Source: Ruminococcus sp. UBA946
GTDB lineage: Bacteria > Bacillota > Clostridia > Oscillospirales > Ruminococcaceae
Length of the DNA stretch: 5,784 nt
Assembly (NCBI GenBank): GCA_002293295.1
Contig: DBCY01000131.1
Coordinates: forward strand, 1 to 5,784
Direction: 5' to 3'
The notes beneath the pieces were generated by a model. It was not told the DNA's origin. It did no database searches and was given only the letters and a program-made list of their open reading frames with translations. The translations under genes were made by a program, and so were the position numbers. Below are positions 5,477-5,784 of the stretch, piece after piece; position 1 is the stretch's first letter; the number at the start of each line of letters is the position of its first letter.

Positions 5477-5505
5477 TTGACATCATCGCTTTAAAGTGAT
5501 AAAAT
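5477..5505 (+). promoter_or_regulatory. Promoter of the serine recombinase gene
   Basis: A consensus TTGACA (5477-5482) and TAAAAT (5500-5505, 5 of 6) are spaced by exactly 17 bases, with TGA before the -10 (extended). It is the best promoter in the window. Its spacer is almost filled by a palindrome at 5485-5500. The recombinase leader would start near 5512. Confidence 0.8.
5485..5500. promoter_or_regulatory. Operator-like near-palindrome inside the recombinase promoter
   Basis: ATCGCTTTAAAGTGAT is a 16-base dyad with a single non-matching pair (G5488 against T5497). It lies between the -35 and -10 boxes and touches the first base of the -10. A dimeric repressor bound here would shut the promoter. 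No repressor gene is visible in the window. Confidence 0.5.
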
Positions 5506-5554
5506 AATAGTGCAGGGAAATATAGTTTCCATATTTTACGGGGAAGGAGGAAAA

Positions 5555-5784
5555 ATGTATAGTAAAAATATAAACGTAGCGGCGTACTGCCGTGTAAGCA
5601 CAGATGACGCGGACCAGTTGCACTCGCTTTCGGCACAGATTAAATTCTTCACTAATTATATCAGCGAGCACGAAGGGTGGAAACTCAAAGAGGTATATTA
5701 TGATGAGGGGATAACCGGAACGTCGGTTAAGAAACGTGAGAATTTTAACCGTATGATTACCGATGCGGAAAATAAAAAAATAGA
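5555..5784 (+). CDS. Serine recombinase, N-terminal part (3' partial)
   Basis: ATG at 5555 follows AAGGAGG (5544-5550). The frame is open to the window end, giving 76 complete codons. Residues 8-17 (VAAYCRVSTD) contain the resolvase/invertase catalytic motif, with Ser15 as the nucleophile and Arg13 beside it. DQLHSLSAQIKFFTNYI (20-36) is the conserved helix after it. VYYDEGITGTSVKKRENFNRMI (47-68) is the usual next conserved block of large serine recombinases. The recombinase and zinc-ribbon domains would lie beyond the window, so 'large' is inferred from the sequence style. Such enzymes excise and integrate elements of this class using short att sites near the element end, expected downstream. 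It has its own promoter. Confidence 0.93.
   Translation, partial: MYSKNINVAAYCRVSTDDADQLHSLSAQIKFFTNYISEHEGWKLKEVYYDEGITGTSVKKRENFNRMITDAENKKI

Noticed and set aside
5451..5671. Reverse open frames over the recombinase promoter and start
   Set aside because: They overlap the strong promoter and the clear serine recombinase N-terminus and carry no recognisable motif.

Overview
The window reads as the mobilisation, cargo and integration end of an integrative mobile element from a low-GC Gram-positive, most likely a gut Clostridia lineage (Oscillospiraceae or Lachnospiraceae type). Three things point there: strong AAGGAGG-type ribosome binding sites, UUG starts, and a familiar gene set. That set is a giant helicase/methylase tail, MobC plus a MobP-type relaxase, a MazF-like protein and a serine recombinase. 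This assignment rests on protein family recognition and not on a search.

Left part (1-1611): the window opens inside the C-terminal tail of a very large DNA-processing protein (1-336), closed by a strong terminator. A flavodoxin-domain gene (520-1041) follows with its own extended -10 promoter. Next is a 136-residue protein of unknown function (1132-1542), also with its own promoter. A hairpin with a U-tract sits directly in front of the mobC ribosome binding site and could attenuate transcription into the mobilisation genes.

Centre (1612-3657): mobC and the relaxase gene overlap by 40 bases and form a relaxosome operon ended by a strong terminator. Behind it lies about 400 bases without a gene. 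It holds a dense run of inverted repeats, including a perfect 20-base palindrome, and a TATCCTCC sequence that resembles the IncP-type nick core next to an inverted-repeat arm. This is the best oriT candidate in the window.

Right part (3658-5784): a leftward gene for a surface-type protein (carboxypeptidase-regulatory-like domains plus a YfaP-like C-terminal domain) stays open to 4819 but has no credible start or signal peptide, so it looks like a 5'-truncated remnant. Facing away from it, a consensus promoter drives a MazF-like gene (4898-5284), which overlaps a 58-residue SHOCT-like gene (5271-5447). A separate promoter with a near-palindromic operator-like spacer drives a serine recombinase that runs off the window (5555-5784).

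Together, MobC and the relaxase would nick oriT for transfer, using a conjugation machinery not seen here. The serine recombinase would excise and integrate the element. The MazF-like pair may add stability, and the flavodoxin and the truncated surface gene are accessory.
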